Shown: positions 1 through 8,596 of the stretch, in pieces
Position numbering within the stretch: position 1 is the stretch's first letter
How the letters are laid out: the number at the start of each line of letters is the position of its first letter
Source: JAZRPG01 sp045649105
Lineage (GTDB): Bacteria > Bacillota > Clostridia > Oscillospirales > JAAYXM01
Direction: 5' to 3'
DNA length: 64,000 nucleotides
NCBI GenBank assembly: GCA_045649105.1
Contig: JAZRPG010000022.1
Coordinates: 28,651-92,650 of the forward strand
Position numbers and translations under genes: made by a program
The notes under the pieces: generated by a model
What the model saw: the letters and a program-made list of their open reading frames with translations, nothing else
The model's database searches: none
What the model was told of the DNA's origin: nothing

Positions 1-362
1 TAAGAAGATACGGTGAGTACATAAAGGACGGCACACCGTTTGAGGGCGGCTATGTCGAGTGTACCTTCAAGAACGACGAAAAGGGCGACCCGCTCGTTAC
101 GAGTGAGGGCCTTGCCGCGCTCGGAGTCATGAGCGAGGATATGTTTAAAAGCATGAAGGAGCAGACCCTTAAAATCACAAAGATTGTCGCGGACGATTTA
201 AAGTCAATCGGGCTTGATTTGTGGGACATTAAGTTTGAGTTCGGGTATAATAACGACGAGGTTATCCTTATAGACGAGATTGCATCCGGAAATATGCGCG
301 TTTATAAGGACGGGAAGATTGTCGAGCCTGTTGAGCTTACAAAGCTTATCCTCAACAGATAA
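1..362 (+). CDS. purC: Phosphoribosylaminoimidazole-succinocarboxamide synthase, C-terminal part
   Basis: The 5' end is cut by the window. The frame is open from base 3 and ends in TAA at 360-362, giving about 119 C-terminal residues. PurC joins CAIR and aspartate with ATP in purine synthesis. The visible part has the family's late core: a VECTFKND strand, GDPL, and the KFEFG...ILIDEIASGNMR segment that lines the nucleotide and metal site; in most PurC this reads LADEISPDTCR. The family is usually about 235-240 residues, so roughly half is missing. The fit is good, but the ATP-binding N-terminus cannot be inspected. Confidence 0.85.
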   Translation, partial: RRYGEYIKDGTPFEGGYVECTFKNDEKGDPLVTSEGLAALGVMSEDMFKSMKEQTLKITKIVADDLKSIGLDLWDIKFEFGYNNDEVILIDEIASGNMRVYKDGKIVEPVELTKLILNR

Positions 363-391
363 CGGGCGTGTTCCGGCGTGTGTGGAAAGAT

Positions 392-982
392 ATGAACAGT
401 TTCATGAAAGCAATAGCCGGCGGCTTTATGATAGGCATAGGCGGCTCCGTATATCTCGCGTGTGACATAAAGTACATAGGTGCGTTCCTGTTCGCGCTCG
501 GACTTCTTACGATATGTGAATTCGGCCTCGGACTTTATACGGGAAAGGTCGGGTACATAATTAAGGAAAAGGGCGGCTACCGGCGTGAGGTTCTGGTCAC
601 CCTTCTGGGAAACGCGGTAGGGACTTTTGTCTGCGGTCTTCTTGTGAGCGCGGCAAAGCCATATTCCGAAAATGCGGTGGCAATATGCCTTACAAAGCTT
701 GAAGCCGATGTTGTGTCCGCGCTCATTTCGGCATTCTTCTGCGGTATTCTGATGTTTATTGCCGTGCGCATGTATAAACGCGGTACGGGTGCTGCAAAAT
801 ACCTCGGAATATTCACCGCCGTTCCCGCATTTATTCTTTCGGGGTTTGAGCATTCGGTTGCAAATATGTTTTATTTTTCTGCGGCGCGTATATTTAATTT
901 GCAGGTTCTCGGGTTTATACTCGTGTATGTTATCGGAAACGCGCTCGGCGCATTTGCGATTGCGCTTTTTGACAGGGATTAG
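392..982 (+). CDS. Short formate/nitrite transporter (FNT) family channel
   Basis: A hydrophobic protein of about 196 residues with six predicted membrane segments. It carries FNT-type signatures: an N-terminal GIGG re-entrant segment, LLGNAVGTF in the middle, and SGFEHSVANMFYF near the C-terminus, where FNT channels hold the central histidine. FNT proteins pass formate, nitrite, hydrosulfide or similar small anions. This is the short clostridial form (usual FocA is about 280). The ATG at 392 has GGAAAG just upstream and starts MNSFMKAIAGG, like relatives; a GTG at 368 would add eight residues but lacks a ribosome site. It follows purC closely. The anion cannot be told from sequence. Confidence 0.82.
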   Translation: MNSFMKAIAGGFMIGIGGSVYLACDIKYIGAFLFALGLLTICEFGLGLYTGKVGYIIKEKGGYRREVLVTLLGNAVGTFVCGLLVSAAKPYSENAVAICLTKLEADVVSALISAFFCGILMFIAVRMYKRGTGAAKYLGIFTAVPAFILSGFEHSVANMFYFSAARIFNLQVLGFILVYVIGNALGAFAIALFDRD

Positions 983-1003
983 AAAAACTTGGAGGTGCGC
1001 GGT

Positions 1004-1720
1004 GTGAAGAAAAAAGTTCTCGTAACGGGCGCGTCACGCGGCATAGGTCTTGCGACGGCAGAGCTTTTTGCGCGCAGCGGGTACACTGTTTATGCGACAT
1101 ATAACACAACTTGCGATACGCTGCCGCCGCTTTCAGAATCGCTTGCGCTTGAGGGCGGGGCGCTTATCCCCGTCCGTGCAGATGTGCGGAAGAGAGATGA
1201 CATAGAGCGCATTGTAAAAGATGCAGGCGGCATCGATATTCTCATAAACAACGCGGGAATTTCGCAGTTTTGCCCGTTTACGGACATTACGGAGAAGGAT
1301 TGGGATACGATGCTCGATGTAAACCTTAAATCTGTCTTCACATGCACAAGCTGCGCCGTCGGCCACATGATAAAGAATAAGTGGGGAAGAATTATAAGCA
1401 TTTCCTCTGTCTGGGGCGTTAAGGGCGGCTCGTGCGAGGTGCACTATTCAGCCTCGAAGGCAGGCATCATCGGCTTTACAAAGGCGCTTTCAAAGGAGCT
1501 CGGACCGTCGGGGATTACGGTGAATTGCATAGCCCCCGGCGCGATTTCTACGGATATGAACGGTGACCTTACCGCAGATGATGTTGCGGCGATAGAGGCA
1601 CAGACGCCGCTCGGCAGATTCGGCCGTGCAGACGAGATTGCGCGTGCGGCATTATACCTTGCAGAGGCAGATTTCGTAACGGGTGAAGTGCTCTGTATAG
1701 ACGGAGGCTTTCCTGCATAG
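1004..1720 (+). CDS. Short-chain dehydrogenase/reductase, FabG-like
   Basis: A classical SDR of 238 residues. It has the TGASRGIG cofactor loop at residues 8-15 (suggesting NADP(H)), LINNAGIS, the ISISS serine region, the YSASK catalytic Tyr/Lys, and a C-terminal VTGEVLCIDGG typical of 3-oxoacyl-ACP reductases. The GTG at 1004 is chosen because GGAGGT lies 7 bases upstream (991-996); an upstream in-frame TTG at 989 overlaps that site and is unlikely. No other fatty acid synthesis genes are near, so it may be a generic FabG paralogue with another substrate. It probably shares a transcript with the FNT gene 21 bases upstream and ends at a strong terminator. Confidence 0.85.
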   Translation: MKKKVLVTGASRGIGLATAELFARSGYTVYATYNTTCDTLPPLSESLALEGGALIPVRADVRKRDDIERIVKDAGGIDILINNAGISQFCPFTDITEKDWDTMLDVNLKSVFTCTSCAVGHMIKNKWGRIISISSVWGVKGGSCEVHYSASKAGIIGFTKALSKELGPSGITVNCIAPGAISTDMNGDLTADDVAAIEAQTPLGRFGRADEIARAALYLAEADFVTGEVLCIDGGFPA

Positions 1721-1734
1721 CTTAAAAAACAATT

Positions 1735-1770
1735 ACGGGGCACACTCAAAAAAGAGTGTGCCCCGTTTTA
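1735..1770 (+). terminator. Rho-independent terminator after the SDR gene
   Basis: A perfect 13-bp stem (1735-1747 with 1754-1766), A6 loop and TTTTAT tail. It sits between convergent genes, and A-rich sequence on the other side may let it also serve the minus-strand operon that ends at 1812. Confidence 0.93.
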
Positions 1771-1811
1771 TGTTTGCGGTTTTTAAATTAATTATACCTG
1801 TAAGCCGCGAC

Positions 1812-3080
1812 TTACAGCGGATGAAAAATCGGGAAGATAAGTAAAGTCAGAATCAGTGTGATTATATTGAGAAGTCCTCCAACCTTCAAATAGTCTATAA
1901 ACCGGTATCCTCCCGTCAAAGTAAGGGCATTAGGCGGTGAGGAGGTTGGAGTCATATACACAACATTTGCAAACACAGCCACTGCAATCGCAAGTGATCT
2001 TGGATTCATTCCAAAGCTTTCCGCCAGATATATGGAAATTGGAACAAGAATCGTTGTTGTGGCAGATGTGGAAATTGTGTTCGCCAATAAAGATGCCAGA
2101 ACGGCAATGACCACAAGAATCAGGTAGTGGTTGACCTCGGAACCGGTCAGGCGCACAATGCTGTCAACGATAAGTTCACCGGCACCGCTTTCGTTGAGAC
2201 ATGCCGCCATACTCAGCGCACTGGCGAGCAAAATTACAGTGTTCCAATCGACATTTTTAAATGCATTTTTGGCTTTAACGCATCTGAAAACAATACACGC
2301 CGCCGCACCTAACATTGCTATGATACCATAATTAAATACCTGTGTGATGAATCCGAGGATACAAAGCAACATGATGATTAAGGAAATCAGCATTTTTCCG
2401 TTAAACTCTTGTTCGGATTGCGCTTCGTTGTTTTCCTTGACTTCTTCCTCCGGCAGATTCGCAAGTAATCTTCTGCCGACAAAGAGAAAATACAGCAATA
2501 AGATTATGAATTTGGGTATGCCTGTCATGGCATATTCAAAAAAACCAACAGTTTCTATTCCGTTCTGTTCTATAATGCCCTGCGCAATAACCTGAGGCGT
2601 GGAGCCTATCAAGGTAATTCCGCCGCCGGCAATTGCAGCAAATCCGATTGGCATATACAATGCTTTCTTATGAAGCGTACCTTTTGATGCAACAACCGCC
2701 GCCTCTGCGACAGGAAGCATCATGGCAACGGTTGCGGTATTGGAGAAAAAAGCCGATATGATACCTGAAAGTATTATACAGGCGAACATAAAACCTTTTT
2801 CGCTACTTCCGAACAAGCGTATAAGTTTCCTTCCGAAAAACGCTGCGGCTCCCGTATGAAAAAAAGTGTCACCTACAATACACATACCAAGGACCATGAT
2901 GGTTACATCATTGGAGAATCCTGAAAATACCGTATTGTAGGAACAGCACCCGAATATCCCCATGGCCATGCAGGATAACAGGGAGGTTACCGAAAGAGGA
3001 ATCAGTTCCGTGATATAGAGAAAGAATGTGGCAGCTAATATGATAATAGCTATAATACTTGGGGTCATAGCATCACTCAA
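1812..3080 (-). CDS. SLC13/DASS-type anion or dicarboxylate transporter
   Basis: A 422-residue membrane protein with about 11-12 hydrophobic segments. It has the divalent-anion:Na+ symporter features: SNTATVAMMLPV in the first repeat, the matching TSATTTILVPISIYLAE in the second, and MTPTSSPPNALTLTGG near the end. Relatives carry succinate, citrate or sulfate with sodium. It is the last gene of the acyl-transfer operon, about 96 bases after the ligase, so it might supply or clear a carboxylate used by that pathway (inference). The start is uncertain: TTG at 3080 has AAAGG only 2 bases upstream, and ATG at 3068 is the alternative. Confidence 0.8.
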   Translation of the reverse strand: MSDAMTPSIIAIIILAATFFLYITELIPLSVTSLLSCMAMGIFGCCSYNTVFSGFSNDVTIMVLGMCIVGDTFFHTGAAAFFGRKLIRLFGSSEKGFMFACIILSGIISAFFSNTATVAMMLPVAEAAVVASKGTLHKKALYMPIGFAAIAGGGITLIGSTPQVIAQGIIEQNGIETVGFFEYAMTGIPKFIILLLYFLFVGRRLLANLPEEEVKENNEAQSEQEFNGKMLISLIIMLLCILGFITQVFNYGIIAMLGAAACIVFRCVKAKNAFKNVDWNTVILLASALSMAACLNESGAGELIVDSIVRLTGSEVNHYLILVVIAVLASLLANTISTSATTTILVPISIYLAESFGMNPRSLAIAVAVFANVVYMTPTSSPPNALTLTGGYRFIDYLKVGGLLNIITLILTLLIFPIFHPL

Positions 3081-3176
3081 ATCCTTTCGTTTGCTTGGTG
3101 TTTTACCTGTGCAGGAAAATAACAGTCACACTGAAGAACGGTACCGTATCAAAGGCTGATATCTCCTTGCAGTAGC

Positions 3177-4631
3177 TTATTGATTGCTCTTGTAGAATTT
3201 TCTGTCAACCTTACCGTTGGATGTTCTTTGGATTGAATCGACAAACTCTATTACCGTTGGGATCTTATACCGATCGAGCTTTGCAGTCAGCGCCTCAAAA
3301 ATGGTTTTGACCTCCCCTTCGAACATCTCGTTTTTTACAACCAACAGTTTTGGGGTTTGTCCGGTTATGCGGTCGGATATTGCGAAACAAACACAATCAG
3401 CTATGCCGCGGATCGAAAGCGCGGCATTTTCTATCTCGGAGGGGATAACCTTTAAACCGCCAATGTTGATAACATCGTCCTTTCTCCCTTTAACATACAG
3501 AAAGCCCTCGTTATCATAAAAGCCGACATCATTGGAAAGGAAGTAGCCGTCTTTGAATACCGATTGATTTAAGTCGTCACGCTGCCAGTAACCAACCGTG
3601 TTCATATCGCTTTTGATCATAATCGTTCCTGTTTCTCCGGGTTTCACAGGCGTAAAATCATCATTGACAACCTTAACATCAACATCAATGCAGGGCTTTC
3701 CCACGCATGTAATATCCTTTTCATCTCGGTCATACCTGTGAAGGCAAACTGAGCCGTTTTCGGAAGAGCCGTAGGAAAAATACAGTCTGCTGTGCGGCAG
3801 CATTTGTCTCATGAAGGCGCGTTGAGACTCCTGCATCGGCGCAGAGGCAGTGTATACATAGTCTATCTGCTCTGCAAAGGAATGAAGCCTGTCCCGCGAA
3901 AGCTGCTGCAGAATAGTGATGTTTGCAGGCGGCAGATAAAGGGATGTTACTTTATATTCCTCAATTAATGAGAACATGCGCTTCATCTTCGTAATACCGT
4001 CAAGGAAAATGAAAGTACCGCCCATATATCCGTTAAGATACAGCTCTCGCATGGGCGCTACATGATTGAGGGGAACCAGGGTAATTCCTACATTGTTTTC
4101 CTTAATCTCAACCTCATGAACGCGTACCAGTGCTGTTTTCAGAATATTTTTGTGGGAAAGAACAACGCCCTTCGGCGCGCCTGTCGTTCCGGTAGTGAAC
4201 ATCATATCAGCAATCATATCCGGCGTGGGGAAAGAAAACTTGTAATGTGAGCAGAAACCGCACACTTTTTCTTCAAGACTTTCGTATGTCAGGTGTGGGT
4301 GCAGATCAAATTCATAATTAGACAGAATCAATCCTGCTTCAACATGTTTTGCAATATCCTCTACCATGGATTTGTCGGCATTCTTTTCGATGGGCACGAA
4401 AACAGCGCCGGCTAAATGACATCCGTAGCAGGCAATAACGAACCGGTTGGTATAGGCAGCCTGAACAATTACCCTGTCTCCGGTCTTTACGCCCATTTCG
4501 GAGATGAGCCCGGCAAATTTTTCAATCTTGTCCCATAACTCGCCGTATGTAATTTGTTCATTTTCAAAAACGACCGCCAATTTATCGTGGTGAGCCTCCG
4601 CATGCATGCGGATTCGTTCAACAATTGTCAT
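3177..4631 (-). CDS. AMP-forming acyl/aminoacyl ligase (ANL superfamily, DltA-like)
   Basis: An adenylate-forming enzyme of about 484 residues that should activate a carboxylic acid with ATP and load it on the neighbouring carrier protein. Counting from the upstream ATG at 4652, the motifs are TTGTTGAPKG (153-162), YGSSENG (294-300), SNDVG (373-377) in place of the usual TGD, GRKDDVINIGG (389-399), and catalytic Lys481 in SNGKVDR. The start is placed at 4631 because AAAGGA lies 8 bases upstream of that ATG; the one at 4652 has no site. Neighbours (ACP, MBOAT, DHHW protein) parallel DltA-C-B-D, but whether D-alanine is the substrate cannot be read here; a fatty or dicarboxylic acid is also possible. 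Confidence 0.82.
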   Translation of the reverse strand: MTIVERIRMHAEAHHDKLAVVFENEQITYGELWDKIEKFAGLISEMGVKTGDRVIVQAAYTNRFVIACYGCHLAGAVFVPIEKNADKSMVEDIAKHVEAGLILSNYEFDLHPHLTYESLEEKVCGFCSHYKFSFPTPDMIADMMFTTGTTGAPKGVVLSHKNILKTALVRVHEVEIKENNVGITLVPLNHVAPMRELYLNGYMGGTFIFLDGITKMKRMFSLIEEYKVTSLYLPPANITILQQLSRDRLHSFAEQIDYVYTASAPMQESQRAFMRQMLPHSRLYFSYGSSENGSVCLHRYDRDEKDITCVGKPCIDVDVKVVNDDFTPVKPGETGTIMIKSDMNTVGYWQRDDLNQSVFKDGYFLSNDVGFYDNEGFLYVKGRKDDVINIGGLKVIPSEIENAALSIRGIADCVCFAISDRITGQTPKLLVVKNEMFEGEVKTIFEALTAKLDRYKIPTVIEFVDSIQRTSNGKVDRKFYKSNQ

Positions 4632-4726
4632 TTCGCTTTTTCCTTTCGTCATATCTGCCGTAAAAGAGCAGGGTTTATTCGATTGGATGCAAAATCAGGT
4701 TTTATAAAGCCGATTCGCCACCGTTT

Positions 4727-4957
4727 TTACATACCCTTAAGTTGCGTTACTGTGTCAACAATAGCATCAATGCTGTTCAGGTTTTTAGGTTCAAGCTGGT
4801 CAAGGTCGAAATCAACATCAAACTCCATTGAAAGTTCAGAGACTAATGTGATAATCGACAGTGAATCCAATATCCCGTCATCAACAAGACGGTCAGATGA
4901 AGTGAAGTCTATCTGAGGCAAGGCCTCCTTTAAAAGTTGCAGAATCTGTTCTTTCAT
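4727..4957 (-). CDS. Acyl carrier protein (DltC-like)
   Basis: A 76-residue acidic helical protein with the DGILDSLSI motif. Ser32 is the predicted 4'-phosphopantetheine site. Size and gene order (between the ligase and the MBOAT acyltransferase) match the DltC position, so it probably receives the acyl group from the downstream ligase and passes it to the membrane acyltransferase. An AAAGGA site precedes the ATG. It differs from fatty-acid ACP, which normally has a longer acidic helix II and sits in the fab cluster. Confidence 0.85.
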   Translation of the reverse strand: MKEQILQLLKEALPQIDFTSSDRLVDDGILDSLSIITLVSELSMEFDVDFDLDQLEPKNLNSIDAIVDTVTQLKGM

Positions 4958-5008
4958 AATTTTTCATCCTTTCATATTTATGCATTAATGAGTTTCAAAA
5001 ATCCGAAT

Positions 5009-6466
5009 TTAGAAGTTGAAATAAATAAAGGGGTTATATCCGCCGCTGATTGAATACGAAGCAGATACAAAGAATATACAGATCATAGCGGCAAATTTAA
5101 GCGCAGACCATATCTTTTCATACGGTTTCCCGCTGCATAATGCATTGACCTTTTCAACAACCGGGAACGAGAAAAGAAGACCGGCCAGCAACACAATCTT
5201 ATACTGTCCCACCCAATATATAAAGGTGTTATCGGCAAAAACATTTCCGTTTAAATGAAGCATCGAGCTGTAATATGTAACTGCCTGCCCCACGCTTTCT
5301 GACTTGAATATGACCTTTGTAAGCAATACAATCAAAAAGGTTGAGAAAAAGCCAACGACGGCTGCAAGCTTCTTGTTTTGAATCGGTTTCCTGTTTTGTT
5401 CCCAAAAAATGAAAACAAATTGGATAAGCCCCCACAGCACAAAGGTCATATTTGCACCGTGCCATATGCCGGTAGACATCCAAACAACAAAAAGCACGAA
5501 GCAGGTAGAAAGAAGACCCGCGGTTTTTCTCTCAAATTTCTTTGACAGCTTCTTTCGTATCTTTATCGCAGGACCTAAAGAGAGCGGATAATACAGATAA
5601 TCTCGGAACCACTCACCTAAGGAGATATGCCATCTTCTCCAGTACTCAGTGATTGATTTTGATACATATGGATAATTAAAGTTCAGGTTAAATGTAAAAC
5701 CGAACATTTTTCCGAGCCCGATAGCCATATCCGAGTATCCGGAAAAATCAAAATAGATTTGCAGCATATAGGCAAGCGCGCCAACCCATGCAAGCGCGAC
5801 GGACAACTCACCGCCATTGGCGGAAAAAGCCAAATCGGATAAAGGAGCAAGCTGGTTGGCTAAAAGAACCTTTTTCCCGAGACCTATACAGAAATGATAG
5901 GCTCCGGAAGAAAACTTTTCAAACGAATGCCCCCTGTTTTTCAGCTGTTCTGCAATCGAGCCGTAACGCACGATAGGGCCGGCCACCAGCTGCGGGAAGA
6001 AGGCAATATACAGCCCGACATTTAAAATATTAGTCTGTGCCTCGTCTTTCTTTCTGTACACATCGATTACATAGGACAGCGCCTGAAACGTATAAAAGGA
6101 TATCCCGATAGGCAAAGCCAGATTTGACAGCGCACCTACAGATCTGCCCAACAGATCCAGTGTCCAGGACAGATATTTGAATACGAATAAAAGACCCAGA
6201 TTGAAAATGCATCCGATCGCTACAATCCACTTTCCTTTAGTCGTTTTCGGGCAGGTAGAAACCGCAAGACCGAGGAAATAGTTCACCACAATACTCAGAA
6301 TCATCAAAAAAACGTAAAGCGGTTCACCCCAGGCATAGAAAAACAGAGAAACGATAAGAAGCCAGACGTTTCGCAACGAAATGTTTTTCCAAATAAAGAG
6401 AAAATAGTATACAACTAATGTTATGGGTAGAAAGAGAAACAAAAATACTGCATCTGAAAAAACCAT
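5009..6466 (-). CDS. MBOAT O-acyltransferase (DltB/AlgI family)
   Basis: A multi-pass membrane protein of 485 residues. MBOAT landmarks are FPQLVAGPIVRY (157-168), FDFSGYSDMAIG (239-250), WRRWHISLGEWFRDY (276-290) and STGIWHG with the invariant His336. In AlgI/DltB systems this protein moves an acyl group across the membrane onto a cell-surface polymer. The length fits AlgI/PatA-like members (about 460-500) better than the shorter DltB (about 400). The gene lies 22 bases after the DHHW gene, with AAAGGAAGGAG upstream, and is 51 bases before the ACP gene, so it is clearly in the same operon. Confidence 0.9.
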   Translation of the reverse strand: MVFSDAVFLFLFLPITLVVYYFLFIWKNISLRNVWLLIVSLFFYAWGEPLYVFLMILSIVVNYFLGLAVSTCPKTTKGKWIVAIGCIFNLGLLFVFKYLSWTLDLLGRSVGALSNLALPIGISFYTFQALSYVIDVYRKKDEAQTNILNVGLYIAFFPQLVAGPIVRYGSIAEQLKNRGHSFEKFSSGAYHFCIGLGKKVLLANQLAPLSDLAFSANGGELSVALAWVGALAYMLQIYFDFSGYSDMAIGLGKMFGFTFNLNFNYPYVSKSITEYWRRWHISLGEWFRDYLYYPLSLGPAIKIRKKLSKKFERKTAGLLSTCFVLFVVWMSTGIWHGANMTFVLWGLIQFVFIFWEQNRKPIQNKKLAAVVGFFSTFLIVLLTKVIFKSESVGQAVTYYSSMLHLNGNVFADNTFIYWVGQYKIVLLAGLLFSFPVVEKVNALCSGKPYEKIWSALKFAAMICIFFVSASYSISGGYNPFIYFNF

Positions 6467-6488
6467 ATTTTCTTAATCTCTCCTTCCT

Positions 6489-7808
6489 TTAATTAAAGTT
6501 AAAAGCATATTCGGAGGGGTTGACATAATGACTTTGGTCGATGAACGTTCCGACGGCATAAACAATAATCACAGAGTCGGGCGTATTTTCTTCCATATAA
6601 GTCTTGAGACTGCCATTAAAGTGCCTCAGGTCTATTACATCAACATATTCCGCCATATTACACATATACGGCACCATGACACGCGCAAACGAATCCTTGA
6701 TTACTAAAATGCGTTTCCCGTCCGAGCGCTGATTGTTGTGAATCCGGAGAAGCGGCGGGTCGCCGTATGAATAAAATTGAAAATGCCTGGTGGAGGTTAA
6801 AGATGGCTGCTGTATAACCTTGTAATCGTAAAGGGTATCTGCAATGCTTCCGGTTAAGGTTGTGCCCGCTTTTGGATTTGTGACTGTAAGGTCCGTGGAA
6901 TAAAGAGGCTCCAAAATCGGCATATACTCAATATTTGTGTATGCAGATGTCGTCTTGATGCCTTGGCTTCCGAGCATCGGATACCGAGCATAACTGATAT
7001 TGTAGCTTTGCTGTTCAAAACGCTTTGTATCAATGTCATAGCCCCGTTCAATCAGCCAGGGCGAGATTGCTGCGCAGCCGCGAAGTCCCGATTGCGGAAG
7101 CCAGTGGTGGTCAGTCCGGAAATAAAGCTGTTCTTCGGATAAACCCTTGCTTTCCTCGGTATCCATAAAGTTGATAACATCGACACCGTCCTGTTGCGCT
7201 TTTTCTTCAATGCCGTTCAGTAACTCGCTGCTGTAATCGCGATACACGCCGCGATACGAATTGTCGACCTTTCCGTCTTTATACGGCGGAATAAAAAGGA
7301 GAAGGTCAATTCCCCGATTGGTCAGATACTGATTAAATTCCCGAATTTTTTCCATGGGAGGATTAATATCGGTATTGTCATATACGAATGAGAGAAAACC
7401 CGATTCATGTAAAACCACCAAATCACGGGGGTCATTGAGGTCGTTTGTTGTCCCGCACAATGAAGTCGTTGCATTGTAACCGTACATATTGCGATCTACA
7501 GTTTTACGGAAAAGCGCTATGTCTGTATACAGCGGGTTACTCGATGTTACACAGTTTTTAATCGTAGTCTTCAGGTTGCCGATTACATCTGTAATTTTGC
7601 TGACCGAGTGCGTGGGGTTAGAAACGACACTCTCTTCGGTTTCTGTCCTGAATGGATACTCCTCCTCTGCGTTCCAAGCGGAGGTCGGAGTCTCAGGCGA
7701 TGTGTTAAACAGGATGAGTTTTAAGGAGAAGAGAGCAAGCGCCATATAAATAAACAGCGATACGACAAATATTACTGAAAATATTTTTTTATGCCCGAAT
7801 TTATTCAT
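6489..7808 (-). CDS. DHHW-family membrane-anchored SGNH-type protein (AlgJ/AlgX/DltD-like)
   Basis: A 439-residue protein with one N-terminal membrane segment (about residues 9-34), then an extracytoplasmic domain. It carries RTDHHW at 231-236 (the Asp/His signature of AlgJ/AlgX) and KDSFARVMVP at 371-380, where Ser373 is the likely nucleophile, giving an Asp-His-Ser triad typical of polysaccharide O-acyltransfer partners. It is first in the operon with a good AAAGGAG site. It probably completes acyl transfer to a cell-surface glycopolymer together with the MBOAT protein. The target polymer cannot be named from sequence. Confidence 0.82.
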   Translation of the reverse strand: MNKFGHKKIFSVIFVVSLFIYMALALFSLKLILFNTSPETPTSAWNAEEEYPFRTETEESVVSNPTHSVSKITDVIGNLKTTIKNCVTSSNPLYTDIALFRKTVDRNMYGYNATTSLCGTTNDLNDPRDLVVLHESGFLSFVYDNTDINPPMEKIREFNQYLTNRGIDLLLFIPPYKDGKVDNSYRGVYRDYSSELLNGIEEKAQQDGVDVINFMDTEESKGLSEEQLYFRTDHHWLPQSGLRGCAAISPWLIERGYDIDTKRFEQQSYNISYARYPMLGSQGIKTTSAYTNIEYMPILEPLYSTDLTVTNPKAGTTLTGSIADTLYDYKVIQQPSLTSTRHFQFYSYGDPPLLRIHNNQRSDGKRILVIKDSFARVMVPYMCNMAEYVDVIDLRHFNGSLKTYMEENTPDSVIIVYAVGTFIDQSHYVNPSEYAFNFN

Positions 7809-8100
7809 ATGTAAATACTCCTTTCAAAAAACAGAGCCGAATTTTTAAAAAGTATGACAGAACATACAGCGTATGGCGATTCGCGCTGTATACTGCCGAA
7901 AATTCAAAATGCAACAAACCAAGTTCCCAAATGATTAAAAACTGAAATTACATATTAAATGCATTGTATCATATAAATACAAAAAAATAAAGGGTTTTGT
8001 CAATTTTGTTAACCATAAAAAGTGATTTTGTATCGTGTGAACCCTATTGCTTTTCAAAATATTAAAAAGTGCAAACCGCTTTGAGGAGGATCTTAAGCAG
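7809..8100. other. AT-rich leader region of the acyl-transfer operon
   Basis: No gene seen. It contains an 8-bp hairpin stem (7864-7871 with 7884-7891) that would lie in the 5' untranslated leader of the minus-strand operon. There is a TTGACA-like -35 on the minus strand at 7998-8003, but no well-spaced -10 follows it, so the promoter is not assigned. The strong AT bias agrees with the low-GC cassette downstream. Confidence 0.4.
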
Positions 8101-8106
8101 TTTGCG

Positions 8107-8169
8107 TTACACAAAACAAAGCAGACACACAAAAAAGTGTGCCTGCTTTGTTTGGCGGAGAAGGTGGGA
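8107..8169. repeat. Repeat copy A: terminator hairpin plus tRNA-Ser 3' end fragment
   Basis: About 63 bases nearly identical to 8316-8376 (copy B). It holds a hairpin (8117-8130 with 8137-8150) followed by 17 bases identical to the 3' end of the tRNA-Ser gene including CCA (minus sense), but the rest of the tRNA is absent. Copy starts are 209 bases apart. This looks like a duplication or recombination scar at a tRNA 3' end. Confidence 0.75.
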
Positions 8170-8315
8170 AGCATATTGCTTTCGCAATCTGCCCTGCTCG
8201 ACGACCGCGCAGCTTCGCTCTCGGTACCCGTCTCACACCAACTTCGCTAAAAACGATTATCAATCGTTTTCTTCACGCTCGTTGCCCTCTCAGGGTTCGA
8301 ATCCCACCTGTCATA
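8170..8315. other. Structured spacer between the tRNA-end repeats
   Basis: A 146-base stretch with no credible gene. It has a GAAA-tetraloop hairpin on the minus strand (8176-8189), a 9-bp hairpin AAAACGATT/AATCGTTTT (8250-8270), and at 8293-8305 a tRNA T-arm sequence GGGTTCGAATCCC on the plus strand, opposite in sense to the real tRNA. It resembles a dispersed tRNA-associated element; a homology search would decide. Confidence 0.45.
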
Positions 8316-8376
8316 TTACACAAAATAAAACAGACACACAAAAGTGTGCCTGCTTTATTTGGCGGAGAAGGTGGGA
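8316..8376. repeat. Repeat copy B: tRNA-Ser terminator and 3' end
   Basis: The copy attached to the intact tRNA-Ser gene. It consists of the terminator hairpin and the last 17 bases of the tRNA and matches copy A at 8107-8169 with a few substitutions, some of which keep base pairing. Confidence 0.75.
8321..8355 (-). terminator. Terminator of tRNA-Ser
   Basis: On the minus strand a 12-bp stem (8344-8355 with 8328-8339, two G-U pairs), 4-base loop, then a T-rich run, directly after the tRNA CCA end. Confidence 0.8.
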
Positions 8377-8448
8377 TTCGAACCCACGTGTCCTTGCGGA
8401 CAAACGGTTTTCAAGACCGCCTCGTTATGACCACTTCGATACTTCTCC
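8360..8448 (-). tRNA. tRNA-Ser (anticodon UGA)
   Basis: An 89-nt cloverleaf on the minus strand. It has acceptor stem GGAGAAG/CTTCTCC, discriminator G and encoded CCA, anticodon loop CTTGAAA (anticodon TGA), a long variable arm (GTCC GCAA GGAC) as expected for class II serine tRNA, and T-arm GTGGG TTCGAAT CCCAC. A terminator follows at once. The UGA anticodon reads UCN serine codons. Confidence 0.97.
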
Positions 8449-8596
8449 GTATCGCGCTGTATTGAATTTTAACAAAATTTCGGCTGATTGTCAAGCACCG
8501 AACAGAAAAAATAAAAAAAGAAATGTTTATTTCCCTGCATTATCGATTATTGCACAACATATGTTTTTTATAAAGGATATTTACGGAGGAGTTTTT

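Noticed and set aside
302..853. Minus-strand open frame opposite the FNT gene
   Set aside because: It is a complementary-strand shadow of purC and the FNT gene with no domain or ribosome site.
8069..8596. Open frame extending the LysM-GH18 protein upstream by about 176 residues
   Set aside because: It runs through the antisense of tRNA-Ser and the repeat; the ATG at 8597 has an ideal ribosome site and gives the normal LysM N-terminus.
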